DNA of 64,000 nt from Pseudooceanicola antarcticus. GTDB lineage: Bacteria > Pseudomonadota > Alphaproteobacteria > Rhodobacterales > Rhodobacteraceae. Both the position numbers and the translations under genes were made by a program. This document shows, piece by piece, positions 51,032 to 59,969 of the stretch (its first letter is position 1; each line of letters begins with the position of its first letter). The notes under the pieces are model-generated. The model was not told the origin of the DNA and did not search any database. It was given only the letters and a program-made list of their open reading frames with translations. The DNA lies in assembly GCF_900215355.1 (NCBI RefSeq), contig NZ_OBEA01000004.1, positions 310,001 to 374,000 on the forward strand, read 5' to 3'.

Positions 51032-52042
51032 ATGAGCAATGCCCTGTCCCGCCTGCTGGAAACCCGTGACTGGCTGATGGCCGATGGCGCCACGGGGACC
51101 AACCTGTTCAACATGGGCCTCAGCTCGGGCGATGCGCCCGAGATTTGGAACCTCGAACACCCCGACCGCATAAAGACGCTCTATTCCCTCGCCGTCGATG
51201 CCGGCTCGGATATCTTCCTGACCAACAGCTTCGGCGGCAATGCCTCTCGACTGAAGCTACACGGTGCAGAGGGCCAGGTGCGCGAGCTGAACCGCGCCGC
51301 CGCCGAGATCGGCCGCGAGGTGGCGGATGCCTCCGGGCGCGTCGTGGTGGTCGCCGGCTCCGTCGGCCCGACCGGAGAGATCATGGCCCCCATGGGCCCG
51401 CTCACCCATGAGCTCGCCGTCGAGATGTTCCACGAACAGGCCGAAGGTCTGAAGGAGGGCGGCGCCGATGTGCTCTGGCTCGAGACCATCTCGGCGCCCG
51501 AGGAATATGCCGCCGCCGCCGAGGCCTTCAAGCTGGCCGACATGCCCTGGTGCGGCACCATGAGCTTCGACACCGCCGGGCGCACCATGATGGGGCTGAC
51601 CTCGGAAGACATGGTGAAGCTGGTACGCGGCCTCGACAATCCGCCCATGGCCTTCGGGGCCAATTGCGGTGTCGGCGCCTCGGACCTGCTGCGCACCGTG
51701 CTGGGCTTCTCGGCCCATGGGGTGGAGCGTCCGATCATCGCCAAGGGCAATGCCGGCATCCCCAAGTACGAGGATGGCCATATCCACTACGACGGCACGC
51801 CCGAGCTGATGGCCGAATATGCCGTCATGGCCCGCGATTGCGGTGCCACGATCATCGGCGGCTGCTGTGGCACCATGGCGGCACATCTCGAGAAGATGCA
51901 TGACGCCCTGTCGACCCGCCCGCGCGGCCCGCGTCCGACGCTGGACCAGATCACCGCGCTCCTGGGCGGCTTCTCTTCCGCCTCCGACGGCACCGGAGAC
52001 GACGTCCCCGCGCCCCGCCGCAACCGCCGCCGCCGCGGCTGA
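51032..52042 (+). CDS. bmt: Betaine-homocysteine S-methyltransferase
   Basis: 336 aa. The N-terminal WLMADGATGTNLFNMGLSSG holds the homocysteine-methyltransferase start, and the zinc ligands are Cys in FGANCGVGASD and the CC pair in IIGGCCGTM. It transfers a methyl group from glycine betaine to homocysteine, giving methionine and dimethylglycine, and lacks a B12 domain. It ends in a basic tail (RRNRRRRG). It supports the betaine-use theme with the BCCT transporter and the DMGDH-like enzyme. Some relatives use other methyl donors. Confidence 0.9.
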   Translation: MSNALSRLLETRDWLMADGATGTNLFNMGLSSGDAPEIWNLEHPDRIKTLYSLAVDAGSDIFLTNSFGGNASRLKLHGAEGQVRELNRAAAEIGREVADASGRVVVVAGSVGPTGEIMAPMGPLTHELAVEMFHEQAEGLKEGGADVLWLETISAPEEYAAAAEAFKLADMPWCGTMSFDTAGRTMMGLTSEDMVKLVRGLDNPPMAFGANCGVGASDLLRTVLGFSAHGVERPIIAKGNAGIPKYEDGHIHYDGTPELMAEYAVMARDCGATIIGGCCGTMAAHLEKMHDALSTRPRGPRPTLDQITALLGGFSSASDGTGDDVPAPRRNRRRRG

Positions 52043-52191
52043 GCGCCGAAAGGCTTCAGGCTGGTGCCGCCCTGGGCGGCCCGCCTGCTGCATGGCACGT
52101 CACTTGCGGCAGCGAGAAACGCGGCTGTGCGCCGGTCCCTGGGCCGGCGCCTGCGCGTGTCATGGCGCGCAATGGGCCCTGACCGGGCGCC

Positions 52192-53322
52192 TCAGTCGAA
52201 AAGCGACAGCTGCTCGCCCGGCTTCACCGGCACCCGGAAGAGATCGCAGCGCAGATCGGGCTGGGCGGTATCCAGCCCCAGCCGTTTCACCGCCGCCCGG
52301 AAGCGCTGCGCCACCATGGCCGCATAGGCTCCCTCGCCGCGCATCCGCTTGTGCCAGTCCGAGGAATAATCCTTGCCGCCATGCATCTCGCGCAGCCGGG
52401 TCATCACCCGCTTGGCGCGGTCGGGGTAATGCTCTGCCAGCCAGTCCTGGAACAGCGGAGAGACCTCCTGCGGCAGGCGCAGCATGATCCAGCTGGCCGA
52501 GCTGGCGCCGGCGCCGGCGCAGGCGGCCAGGATCGTCTCGATCTCGGCATCGGTCAGGCCCGGCACCACCGGAGAGACCATGGCCCGCACCGGCACCCCG
52601 GCCCGCGCCAGCGAGCGGATCACCTGCAGCCGTTTCTCGGGTGGTGGCACGCGGGGCTCCATCCGGCGGGCCAGATCGCGGTCCAGCGAGGTGACCGAGA
52701 TCCCGACCCGCACCAGCCCCAGCTTGGCCATCTTGCGCAGGATATCGAGGTCCCGCAGGATGCCGGTGCCCTTGGTGACGATGGCCACCGGGTGGCGATG
52801 TTCCCAGAGCACCTCTAGGCAGTCGCGCATGATGCCACAGGACTTGTCGACGGGCTGATAGGGATCGGTATTGGTGCCGATGGCCAGCGGCGCCACCTTG
52901 TAGCTGCGCTTGCCCAGCTCGCTGGCCAGCACCTCGGCGGCATTGGGGCGGGCGACCAGGCGGGTCTCGAAATCCAGCCCCGGCGAGAGGCCGAGGTAGG
53001 CATGGGTGGGGCGGGCAAAGCAATAGATGCAGCCGTGCTCGCAGCCGCGGTAGGGGTTGATCGAACGGTCGAAGGGCAGATCCGGCGAGCGGTTGTAGCT
53101 GATCATGGAACGCGCGCGTTCCTGGCGCAGCTCGGTGCGGATCTGCGGCACCTCGTCCTCGACCACCTCCCAGCCGTCATCCACGGGCACCGAGACGAGT
53201 TTCTCGTAGCGCCCCGCCTCGTTTGAGGCAGCGGCGCGTCCCTTGCGGCGGCTCTTGTCGATCGGATGGGCAGGATCATGGAACATATGGGGAACATAGC
53301 TCTGCCACTTTCGCCGCGCCAT
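52192..53322 (-). CDS. Radical SAM protein, PA0069/SplB-like (376 aa)
   Basis: The 4Fe-4S site is CEHGCIYCFARPTH (C-x3-C-x2-C), and the preceding NPYRGCEHG is typical of the SplB-like/PA0069 family. ExxxK-type SAM residues lie around IVTKGTGILRDLDILRKMA. A C-terminal extension ends PGEQLSLFD, the usual family end. Family members have no firmly known substrate. It is leftward, convergent with bmt and divergent from the corrinoid gene. Confidence 0.92.
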   Translation of the reverse strand: MARRKWQSYVPHMFHDPAHPIDKSRRKGRAAASNEAGRYEKLVSVPVDDGWEVVEDEVPQIRTELRQERARSMISYNRSPDLPFDRSINPYRGCEHGCIYCFARPTHAYLGLSPGLDFETRLVARPNAAEVLASELGKRSYKVAPLAIGTNTDPYQPVDKSCGIMRDCLEVLWEHRHPVAIVTKGTGILRDLDILRKMAKLGLVRVGISVTSLDRDLARRMEPRVPPPEKRLQVIRSLARAGVPVRAMVSPVVPGLTDAEIETILAACAGAGASSASWIMLRLPQEVSPLFQDWLAEHYPDRAKRVMTRLREMHGGKDYSSDWHKRMRGEGAYAAMVAQRFRAAVKRLGLDTAQPDLRCDLFRVPVKPGEQLSLFD

Positions 53323-53472
53323 GATTCCTTTTCAGAAATTCTTTCCCTTCGCCCTGTAATGGTCGTCGGCACTCACTCATCTGTCGCATTTCGGAAAGTC
53401 AGGATGGCCACCTTGCGACAAGGCTGAAGGATGCCTTCGGGTAAGCGCGCAGGAATATGGGAAGACCGACCA

Positions 53473-54171
53473 ATGTCCGACGAAGAAGATATCATTCTCG
53501 CCGACCTCGATGACGAGGAACTCGTCCAGCAGATGATGGACGACCTCTATGACGGGATGAGGGAAGAGATCGAGGAAGGGGTGAACATCCTTCTGGAACG
53601 CGGCTGGGAACCCTACCGCATCCTGACCGAGGCGCTTGTCGGCGGCATGACCATCGTCGGCGCCGATTTCCGCGATGGTATCCTCTTCGTGCCCGAGGTG
53701 CTGCTGGCGGCCAATGCGATGAAGGGCGGCATGGCCATCCTGAAGCCGCTGCTGGCCGAAACCGGCGCCCGCACCATCGGCAAGATGGTCATCGGCACGG
53801 TGAAGGGCGACATCCACGACATCGGCAAGAACCTGGTCTCGATGATGATGGAAGGCGCGGGCTTCGAGGTCATCGACCTCGGCATCAACAACGCCGTCGA
53901 AGCCTATCTCGAAGCCATCGCGAAAGAGCAGCCCGATATCCTCGGCATGTCGGCCCTGCTGACCACCACCATGCCCTACATGAAGGTCGTCATCGACACG
54001 ATGAAGGACCAGGGCATCCGCGATGACTACATCGTCCTGGTGGGTGGCGCGCCGCTGAACGAGGAATTTGGCCGCGCGATCGGTGCCGATGCCTATTGCC
54101 GCGATGCTGCCGTGGCGGTCGAAACCGCCAAGACCTTCATCGCCCGCAAGCACAACCAGGCCCCCGCCTGA
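53473..54171 (+). CDS. Corrinoid (B12-binding) methyltransferase protein, MtbC-like
   Basis: 232 aa starting MSDEEDIILADLDDEELVQQ. Residues ~15-95 form the helical cap domain (EALVGGMTIVGADFRDGILF), and residues ~100-225 the Rossmann-like B12 domain with the base-off motif DIHDIGKNLVSMM (D-x-H-x2-G), LGMSALLTTTMPYM and VLVGGAPLNEEF. It carries methyl groups between a substrate methyltransferase and a folate or CoM-type acceptor. No cognate methyltransferase is adjacent apart from bmt 1.4 kb upstream. Confidence 0.94.
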   Translation: MSDEEDIILADLDDEELVQQMMDDLYDGMREEIEEGVNILLERGWEPYRILTEALVGGMTIVGADFRDGILFVPEVLLAANAMKGGMAILKPLLAETGARTIGKMVIGTVKGDIHDIGKNLVSMMMEGAGFEVIDLGINNAVEAYLEAIAKEQPDILGMSALLTTTMPYMKVVIDTMKDQGIRDDYIVLVGGAPLNEEFGRAIGADAYCRDAAVAVETAKTFIARKHNQAPA

Positions 54172-54199
54172 GCCTGCCGGCCTGATCAACGCCCGTGTG

Positions 54200-54249
54200 G
54201 CGCGGGCTTCCAGCCCGCGCCCCCATCTACGTGGTGGGTTTCACCCACC
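54200..54249. repeat. Two adjacent hairpins between corrinoid and DUF1638 genes
   Basis: GCGCGGGC-TTCCA-GCCCGCGC (54200-54220) and GGTGGGT-TTC-ACCCACC (54233-54249). The second resembles a short repeat common in proteobacterial intergenic regions. They may attenuate or process the transcript rather than end it, since the next gene reads on in the same direction. Confidence 0.6.
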
Positions 54250-54268
54250 CCAAGGCCGGGGCCAGAGC

Positions 54269-54910
54269 ATGCCCGATATTCCAAGCGACCAGATCCTGAC
54301 CAGCCAGGGCGCCGACCTCAGCGAGGGCCGCGCGCCGCTTCTGCTGATCGCCTGCGGCGCTCTCGCCCATGAGGTGCTGGCGCTGAAACGGCTCAATGGC
54401 TGGCAGCATATCGAGCTGCTCTGCCTGCCCGCCATCCTGCACAACACGCCCGAGCGCATCACCCCCGCCGTCACCGCCGCCGTCGAGGCGCAGCGCAGCC
54501 GCTACGAACGGATCATGGTGCTCTACGGCGATTGCGGCACCGGGGGGCTGCTGCAGGCCGAATGCGACCGGCTGGGGGTCGAGATGCTGCCCGGCGCCCA
54601 TTGCTACGCCTTCTTCGACGGGGTCGAGACCTTCGCGGCCTGCGACGAGATCACCGCCTTCTATCTCACCGATTTCCTGGCCCGCCAGTTCGACGCCTTC
54701 GTCTGGAAGCCCCTCGGCCTCGACCGTCATCCAGAGCTGCTGCCGATGTACTTCGGCCACTACGAAAGCCTGGTCTACCTGGCCCAGACCGAGGACCCGG
54801 CGCTGACCGCCCGCGCCCAGGAGGCCGCCGACAGGCTGGGCCTTGCATTCACCCGCCGTTTCACGGGATATGGCGACCTCGCCACCGCCCTGGAACGGAC
54901 AGCCAAGTGA
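54269..54910 (+). CDS. DUF1638 protein (213 aa)
   Basis: Starts MPDIPSDQILTSQGADLSEG. The core contains LLIACGALAHEVLALKRLNG, LYGDCGTGGLLQAECDRLGV and MLPGAHCYAFFDG. The conserved Cys/His residues (CGAL, GDCGTG, HCY) look like a metal or thiol site. The DUF1638 family often lies next to corrinoid methyltransferase genes, as here (97 bp after the corrinoid gene). Function unproven. A role in corrinoid reactivation or methyl transfer is inferred from context only. Confidence 0.85.
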   Translation: MPDIPSDQILTSQGADLSEGRAPLLLIACGALAHEVLALKRLNGWQHIELLCLPAILHNTPERITPAVTAAVEAQRSRYERIMVLYGDCGTGGLLQAECDRLGVEMLPGAHCYAFFDGVETFAACDEITAFYLTDFLARQFDAFVWKPLGLDRHPELLPMYFGHYESLVYLAQTEDPALTARAQEAADRLGLAFTRRFTGYGDLATALERTAK

Positions 54911-55413
54911 CCGACGACAACATCCTCGCCACCGATTGTTCCCGCTGCGCCGCGCTCTGCTGCCTGGCGCTGGCTTTCGACAAGGGGGATGACTTCGCCT
55001 TCGACAAGAATCCGGGCGAGCCCTGCCGCAACCTCTCGGGCCACCAGTGCTCTATCCACGACAGGCTGACCGCCGAGGGCTTTCCGGGCTGTGTCGCCTA
55101 TGATTGCCTCGGCGCCGGCAACCGCGTGGTGCAGGAGGTCTTCGCCGGCCGCTCCTGGCAGAAGGACCCGCAGCTGACCCGCCCGATGATGGAGGCCTTC
55201 TCGGGCATGCGCGAGGTGCACAAGCGCATCGACCTGCTGCGCGCCGCCGAGACCCTACCGCTGTCCGGCAAGGACGACCAGGCCCGGCGCGACTACCTCG
55301 CCCGGCTCGAGCAGCACCGCTGGAGCGGCGCGGAGCTGAATGATTTCGAGGTCGGCCTCGCGCTCGAGATCGACCTGTGGTTCCACGGCCTCAGGGGCTA
55401 TCTGCCCGGCTGA
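54907..55413 (+). CDS. Cys-rich YkgJ-like metal-binding protein (168 aa)
   Basis: GTG start overlaps the DUF1638 stop (GTGA). The N-terminal part carries DCSRCAALCC, then EPCRNLSGHQCSIHDRLTAE and FPGCVAYDCLGAG, an arrangement of eight or nine Cys expected for iron-sulfur or zinc binding (YkgJ-like). The rest is helical. Tight coupling to DUF1638 and the corrinoid gene suggests one functional unit, perhaps electron transfer for corrinoid activation. This is inference. Confidence 0.75.
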   Translation: MTDDNILATDCSRCAALCCLALAFDKGDDFAFDKNPGEPCRNLSGHQCSIHDRLTAEGFPGCVAYDCLGAGNRVVQEVFAGRSWQKDPQLTRPMMEAFSGMREVHKRIDLLRAAETLPLSGKDDQARRDYLARLEQHRWSGAELNDFEVGLALEIDLWFHGLRGYLPG

Positions 55414-55435
55414 GGACCGCCCCGGTCCCGCCTGT

Positions 55436-55840
55436 TCAGGCGGTCGCCTGTTCCCGGATACGCTGGATCATCGCCCGCAGCCCGTTCGAGCGCTGCGCCG
55501 AGAGGTGATCCTGAAGGCTGAGCCGCGCCAGTTCGGCCTGGGCGTCGATCTTGCCGAGGTCGGTCATCGGCACACCGTCGTAAAGCGCATGCAGAACGGC
55601 GATGAGGCCGCGCACGATCATCGCATCGCTCTCGCCGTCGAAATGGAAGATGCCCTCCTGGGGCCGCATGTGCAGCCAGACCTGGCTGGCACAGCCATCC
55701 ACCTTGGTGGCGGGGACCTTCAGCGCATCATCGAGCGGCGGCATGGCCTTGCCAAGCTCGATCACATGGCGATAGCGGTCTTCCCAATCCTCGAGAAACT
55801 CGAAATCGGCAACGATGTCTTCGAAGGCCTCCTGGGCCAT
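55436..55840 (-). CDS. SufE-family cysteine desulfurase acceptor
   Basis: 134 aa starting MAQEAFEDIVADFEFLEDWE. The persulfide-accepting Cys is in KVDGCASQVWLHMR, the family hallmark, followed by the typical IVRGLIAVLHALYDG helix. It stimulates SufS and carries sulfur for Fe-S assembly. It is a single leftward gene, divergent from the lipoprotein gene. Confidence 0.94.
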   Translation of the reverse strand: MAQEAFEDIVADFEFLEDWEDRYRHVIELGKAMPPLDDALKVPATKVDGCASQVWLHMRPQEGIFHFDGESDAMIVRGLIAVLHALYDGVPMTDLGKIDAQAELARLSLQDHLSAQRSNGLRAMIQRIREQATA

Positions 55841-55987
55841 GGGGCTCTCCTTTTCGCTCTCTCACCGGGCCTAGGACAGCCGGCGGCGAAGGTCCAGCCC
55901 CTGCCCCTGCCCATCTGGCGAAAAGCCCCGGCTTTTCAAGACCTCCGCAACGCGCTAGAGGTTTTGGGAACGACAAGGGGATCATCC

Positions 55988-56488
55988 ATGCGCAAGTTTC
56001 TTCCCGTCCTGCTCATCGCGGCCCTCGGGGTCTCTGGCTGCGGCTACGTGCGGGACAGCCGCCTGAACCCGTTCAACTGGTTCGGCAGCGCCGAATCCCG
56101 AGAGCTGAGCGCCGCGGAAGCCGCCGCCCAGGACAATCCGCTGATCCCCAAGCGATCTGCCTTCGCCAACAAGCCCGACGCAGACCTGCGTGACCGCATT
56201 GCAGGCCTCGAAGGCCTGGTGGTCGAACGCATCCCCGGCGGGGCCATCGTCCGCGTGACCGGGATCTCGAGCTCGGTGCGCAGCTTCGACGTAGGCCTGC
56301 GCGAGCTGCCCGGCACCCCCGGCGTGGCCCGCTACGAGATGGTCACCTACCTGCCCGAATTCCCCGCCACCGGCCCGGTCCAGACCCGCCGCTACACCGC
56401 TGCGGTCCGGCTCTCGGATACCGAGCTGGCCCAGGTCCGCACCATCGAGGTGCTGAGCGCCTCCAACGCCCTGACCTCGCGCCGCTGA
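55988..56488 (+). CDS. Putative lipoprotein (166 aa)
   Basis: The signal sequence MRKFLPVLLIAALGVSGCGY ends in the lipobox GVSGC, so the mature N-terminus is lipidated Cys. GC after the +1 Cys rather than Asp suggests outer-membrane sorting. The mature domain has NPFNWFG and IAGLEGLVVERIPGGAIVRV, found in a conserved Rhodobacteraceae family without known role. Its stop overlaps the next start by one base (TGATG). Confidence 0.85.
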   Translation: MRKFLPVLLIAALGVSGCGYVRDSRLNPFNWFGSAESRELSAAEAAAQDNPLIPKRSAFANKPDADLRDRIAGLEGLVVERIPGGAIVRVTGISSSVRSFDVGLRELPGTPGVARYEMVTYLPEFPATGPVQTRRYTAAVRLSDTELAQVRTIEVLSASNALTSRR

Positions 56489-56928
56489 TGATCCGCGCGG
56501 CGCGACCAGGGGATGCCGCTCAGGTCGCCGCCTGCGCAAGGTCCGCCTATGCCCGCTACATCCCGCTGATCGGGCGCAAGCCCGCGCCCATGCTCGCCGA
56601 TGTCCCGGCCCAGATCGCCGCCGGACAGGTTTCGGTCTGGGACGGCGATGGCGGTGTGCTGGGCTACACCGTGGCCTTCGCCCATGAAGACGCCTGGTTC
56701 CTGGAAAGCATCGCCGTGGCGCCGGAGGCCGCGGGGCACGGCATCGGGCGCGCCCTGATGCAGCATTTCGAGGACAGCGGCCGGGCGCGGGGCTTCAGCC
56801 GCGCCACGCTCTACACAAATGCGAAGATGGTCGAGAACCTGGCGATCTATCCGCACCTTGGATACGAAGAAACCGCCCGTCGTGTCGAGGGCGGCTTCGA
56901 TCGTGTGTGGTTCGCAAAGGCGCTCTAG
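56488..56928 (+). CDS. GNAT-family N-acetyltransferase (146 aa)
   Basis: Single GNAT domain. The acetyl-CoA loop is VAPEAAGHGIGRALMQHFED (Q/R-x-x-G-x-G/A variant), followed by RATLYTNAKMVENLAIYPHL with the usual late NxxA helix and a Tyr in YPHLGYEE. Substrate not predictable. Coupled to the lipoprotein gene by a one-base overlap and convergent with rnd only 3 bp away. Confidence 0.9.
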   Translation: MIRAARPGDAAQVAACARSAYARYIPLIGRKPAPMLADVPAQIAAGQVSVWDGDGGVLGYTVAFAHEDAWFLESIAVAPEAAGHGIGRALMQHFEDSGRARGFSRATLYTNAKMVENLAIYPHLGYEETARRVEGGFDRVWFAKAL

Positions 56929-56931
56929 AGC

Positions 56932-58092
56932 TCAGCCCAGGTCGACGGTGATCACCTTCTGGCCCTTGGTGGCGAGGCCGATCTTGCCTTCGCAGAGCCG
57001 GATCGCATCCGCTCCGAAGACATCGCGCCGCCAGCCGCTGAGCGAGGGGACGTCGCGCTGACCGGCGGCCAGCTCGTCAAGCTCGGAGGTCGCGGCGATG
57101 AGCTTCGGCGCCACGCCGGCATTGTCGGACTTGGCCTTCAGCAGCACCCGCAGCATATCGGCCAGCGCCGGGTTCACCTGCAGCTTTTCCTTGCTCTTGT
57201 CGGGCTTCGGCAGATCCGCCTCGGGGCATTCCAGACCGGCCTTCACGGCAGCCAGGATACCATCGGCGATTTCGCCCTTGCGGGCCTCGCGCAGCAGCAG
57301 CCGGGCGCGGGACAGATCCTGCGGCGACTGCGGCTTGGTCGAGGCCAGCTCGACCAGCGCGTCGTCCTTGTAGACCCGGTTGCGCGGCACGTTGCGGGAC
57401 TGGGCATAGCTCTCGCGGAACTTCGCCAGTTCGCGCAGCACGCCCAGGAAGCGGCCCGAATTGGTGCGGGTGCGCACCCGCTGCCAGGCATCCTCGGGGC
57501 GGACGATATAGGTTTCGGGGTTGGTCAGGATGCCCATCTCCTCGGCCACCCAGGCGGCGCGGCCGTCCTTTTCAAGCTGGGCCGAGAGATACTCGTAGAT
57601 CCGGCGCAGATGGGTCACATCGGCCAGGGCGTATTTCTTCTGCGCCTCGGTCAGCGGACGGCGCGACCAATCGGTGAAGCGGCTCGACTTGTCGAGGCTC
57701 TCGCGCGCGATGCGGCGCACCAGGGTCTCGTAGCCCACCTGTTCGCCAAAGCCGCAGACCATGGCGGCAACCTGGGTGTCAAAGAGTGGCTTGGGGATCA
57801 GACCCGCGTCGACGAAGAAGATCTCCAGATCCTGGCGCGCGGCATGGAACACCTTGACCACGTTCTCATCGCGGAAGAGCTCGTAGAGCGGCTCCAGCGA
57901 AAGCTCCTTCGACAGCGGATCGACCAGCACGGCGGTCTCGTCATCCTCGCCCGGCATGGCAAGCTGCACGAGGCAAAGCTGGGAATAATAGGTGCGTTCT
58001 CGCAGGAACTCGGTATCGACGGTCACGTAGGGATGGTTTTTCGCCTCGGCGCAAAAGGCGGCCAGCTCCTCGGTGCGGGTAATCGTCTGCAT
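56932..58092 (-). CDS. rnd: Ribonuclease D
   Basis: 386 aa 3'-5' exonuclease. The DEDDy catalytic residues are in VTVDTEFLRERTYYSQLCLV (Exo I), VKVFHAARQDLEIF (Exo II) and EAQKKYALADVTHLRRIYEY (Exo III with Tyr and Asp). HRDC domains follow. It trims tRNA precursors. The start has no clear ribosome site, and the family start MQTITRTEELAAFC fits. Confidence 0.96.
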   Translation of the reverse strand: MQTITRTEELAAFCAEAKNHPYVTVDTEFLRERTYYSQLCLVQLAMPGEDDETAVLVDPLSKELSLEPLYELFRDENVVKVFHAARQDLEIFFVDAGLIPKPLFDTQVAAMVCGFGEQVGYETLVRRIARESLDKSSRFTDWSRRPLTEAQKKYALADVTHLRRIYEYLSAQLEKDGRAAWVAEEMGILTNPETYIVRPEDAWQRVRTRTNSGRFLGVLRELAKFRESYAQSRNVPRNRVYKDDALVELASTKPQSPQDLSRARLLLREARKGEIADGILAAVKAGLECPEADLPKPDKSKEKLQVNPALADMLRVLLKAKSDNAGVAPKLIAATSELDELAAGQRDVPSLSGWRRDVFGADAIRLCEGKIGLATKGQKVITVDLG

Positions 58093-58193
58093 TTATCGCT
58101 TTCTGCTGATCCTGATACGTCCTGCCTTCAAATTCCCGTCATACTTGCCTTGCGCGCGGATGGAAAGGGGGGGCTGTTGCCCCCCCTGCCCGG

Positions 58194-59303
58194 TCACACA
58201 AGCTCTGCCAGGTCTGCGGCGTTGAAGCCACGCAGCTGATCCGAGGCACCGGCGCGGACCTTGGACACCCAGTCGGCATCCGAAAGCAGCGCCCGGCCGA
58301 CCGCGATCAGGTCGAACTCGTCGTTCTCCATCCGCCGCACCAGCTTGTCGAGCGGCGTCACCTGGCTGGCTTCGCCACCGAAGGCGGCGAGGAATTCACC
58401 CGAGAGCCCGACCGAGCCCACAGAGATCGTCGGCACGCCGGTCAGCTTCTTGGCCCAGCCCGCAAAGTTGAGGCCCTCTTCACCGTCGATCTCGGGGAAT
58501 TCGGGTTCCCAGAAGCGACGCTGCGAGGCGTGGATGATGTCGACGCCGGCCTCGACCAGCGGCTGCAGCCATTGCTCCATCTCCTGCGGGTTCACGGCCA
58601 GCTTGGTGGTGTAATCCTGCTGCTTCCATTGGCTCAGGCGCAGGATCAGCGGGAAGTCGGGGCCAACGGCCGCACGGGCGGCGCGGACGGCCTCGACGGC
58701 GAAACGCGACCGCTCGGCGATCGAGGCGCCACCCCAGGCGTCGTCGCGCAGGTTGGTGCCGGACCAGAAGAACTGGTCGATCAGGTAACCATGGGCGCCG
58801 TGCAGCTCGGCCACGTCGAAGCCAAGCCGCTTGGCATCGCCGGCGGCCTTGCCGAAGGCGGCAATGGTGGCCTCGATATCGGCTTCGGTCATGGCGTTGC
58901 CGCGCGGATCACCGGGGCCCACCAGGCCCGAGGGGCTTTCCACCGGTGCCTCGGGTTCCCATTCGCCGGCGCGGGTCGAGCCCGTGTGCCAGATCTGCGG
59001 CCCCATCTTGCCGCCCGCCGCATGCACGCCGTCGATGACCTGCTTCCAGCCCTCGAGGGCCTCACCGTGGAAGAAGGGAATGCCCTGCAGGTTGCGCGAG
59101 GCCGGGCGGTCGATGACGGTGCCCTCGGAGAGGATCAGCCCCACCTCACCCTCGGCGCGGCGGCGATAGTAGTCGACCTGCGGCTGACCCGGCTGGCCTT
59201 CCGGGGCCATGCCCCGGGTCATCGGCGCCATGACGATACGGTTCTTCAGCTCCAGCCCCTTCAGACGGAAAGGGCGGAACAGGGTCTCGGTGGGGGAGCT
59301 CAT
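58194..59303 (-). CDS. Old-yellow-enzyme-type NADH:flavin oxidoreductase
   Basis: 369 aa FMN TIM barrel. The N-terminus is LFRPFRLKGLELKNRIVMAP, the substrate/active-site region GAHGYLIDQFFWSGTNLRDD, and FMN phosphate loop SVGSVGLSGEF. It lacks the C-terminal 4Fe-4S domain of dienoyl-CoA reductases. Such enzymes reduce electrophilic alkenes and quinones. It is divergent from an HxlR regulator, with a promoter TTGACA abutting a perfect inverted repeat, so induction by an electrophile is plausible. Confidence 0.93.
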   Translation of the reverse strand: MSSPTETLFRPFRLKGLELKNRIVMAPMTRGMAPEGQPGQPQVDYYRRRAEGEVGLILSEGTVIDRPASRNLQGIPFFHGEALEGWKQVIDGVHAAGGKMGPQIWHTGSTRAGEWEPEAPVESPSGLVGPGDPRGNAMTEADIEATIAAFGKAAGDAKRLGFDVAELHGAHGYLIDQFFWSGTNLRDDAWGGASIAERSRFAVEAVRAARAAVGPDFPLILRLSQWKQQDYTTKLAVNPQEMEQWLQPLVEAGVDIIHASQRRFWEPEFPEIDGEEGLNFAGWAKKLTGVPTISVGSVGLSGEFLAAFGGEASQVTPLDKLVRRMENDEFDLIAVGRALLSDADWVSKVRAGASDQLRGFNAADLAELV

Positions 59304-59346
59304 GGATTATCCTCTTTTGCTGAGACAGGAAGTCTGTCGTTGCCCC

Positions 59347-59375
59347 CTAGGTATAAGTTGGATACCTAGTGTCAA
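59347..59375. promoter_or_regulatory. HxlR operator overlapping the OYE promoter
   Basis: CTAGGTAT-AAGTTGG-ATACCTAG, perfect 8-bp arms with a 7-bp spacer (59347-59369). Immediately next to it, reading leftwards, is TTGACA (59370-59375), a consensus -35, so the repeat covers the -35/-10 spacer of the oxidoreductase promoter. The GTAT-N7-ATAC core resembles operators described for YodB-like HxlR proteins. Confidence 0.75.
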
Positions 59376-59435
59376 TCAGGCACCTGTGATGCACCAGGTC
59401 ACCTGCAGGAAACCCGCTGAACCGGAGGTAACCCC

Positions 59436-59867
59436 ATGGAAGATATGGCCCCCAGGGATCAAGGCCCGATTCCCGCCATGCATGAGACATGCTCTCCGGA
59501 CCAGCCGCTGCGACCCGAGTGCTTCGCCTCGGATTGTCCCAGCCGCGATATCATCGATCAGATCGCCGACAAGTGGTCGATGATGATCCTCTCCGTGCTC
59601 TCCTCCGGCCCGACCCGGTTCAACGAGGTCAAGCGGCGGCTCGAGGGGATCTCTCAGAAGAGCCTCAGCCAGACCCTGCGCAAGCTCGAGCGCAACGGCC
59701 TGGTCACCCGCGAGGTGCTGAACACGGCGCCGGTGGCGGTGCAGTACAGCCTCAGCCCGCTGGGTCGCAGCCTGCTGCCGACCTTCCTGGCGTTCTACTC
59801 CTGGACCAAGGAGCACATGCATATGGTCGAGGCCGCACGGGCGAAATTCGACGCGCGCCAGCGCTGA
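59436..59867 (+). CDS. HxlR-family transcriptional regulator (143 aa)
   Basis: MarR-like winged helix with the HxlR signature IADKWSMMILSVLSSGPTRF, EVKRRLEGISQKSLSQTLRK and GLVTREVLNTAPVAVQYSLS. Three Cys near the N-terminus (TCSPDQ, ECFASDCPSR) could act as thiol switch residues, as in YodB/QorR, which sense quinones and diamide. It sits divergent from the OYE gene, the standard arrangement for this regulator class. Confidence 0.92.
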   Translation: MEDMAPRDQGPIPAMHETCSPDQPLRPECFASDCPSRDIIDQIADKWSMMILSVLSSGPTRFNEVKRRLEGISQKSLSQTLRKLERNGLVTREVLNTAPVAVQYSLSPLGRSLLPTFLAFYSWTKEHMHMVEAARAKFDARQR

Positions 59868-59969
59868 CACATCATCACGAACCGGAATGCAAATCCGTAC
59901 AACCATTCATTTCCGTAACGTTTGAGCCCGCGCTAACCTGCCGGTGCCCTCAAACCGAAAGGACATGAC

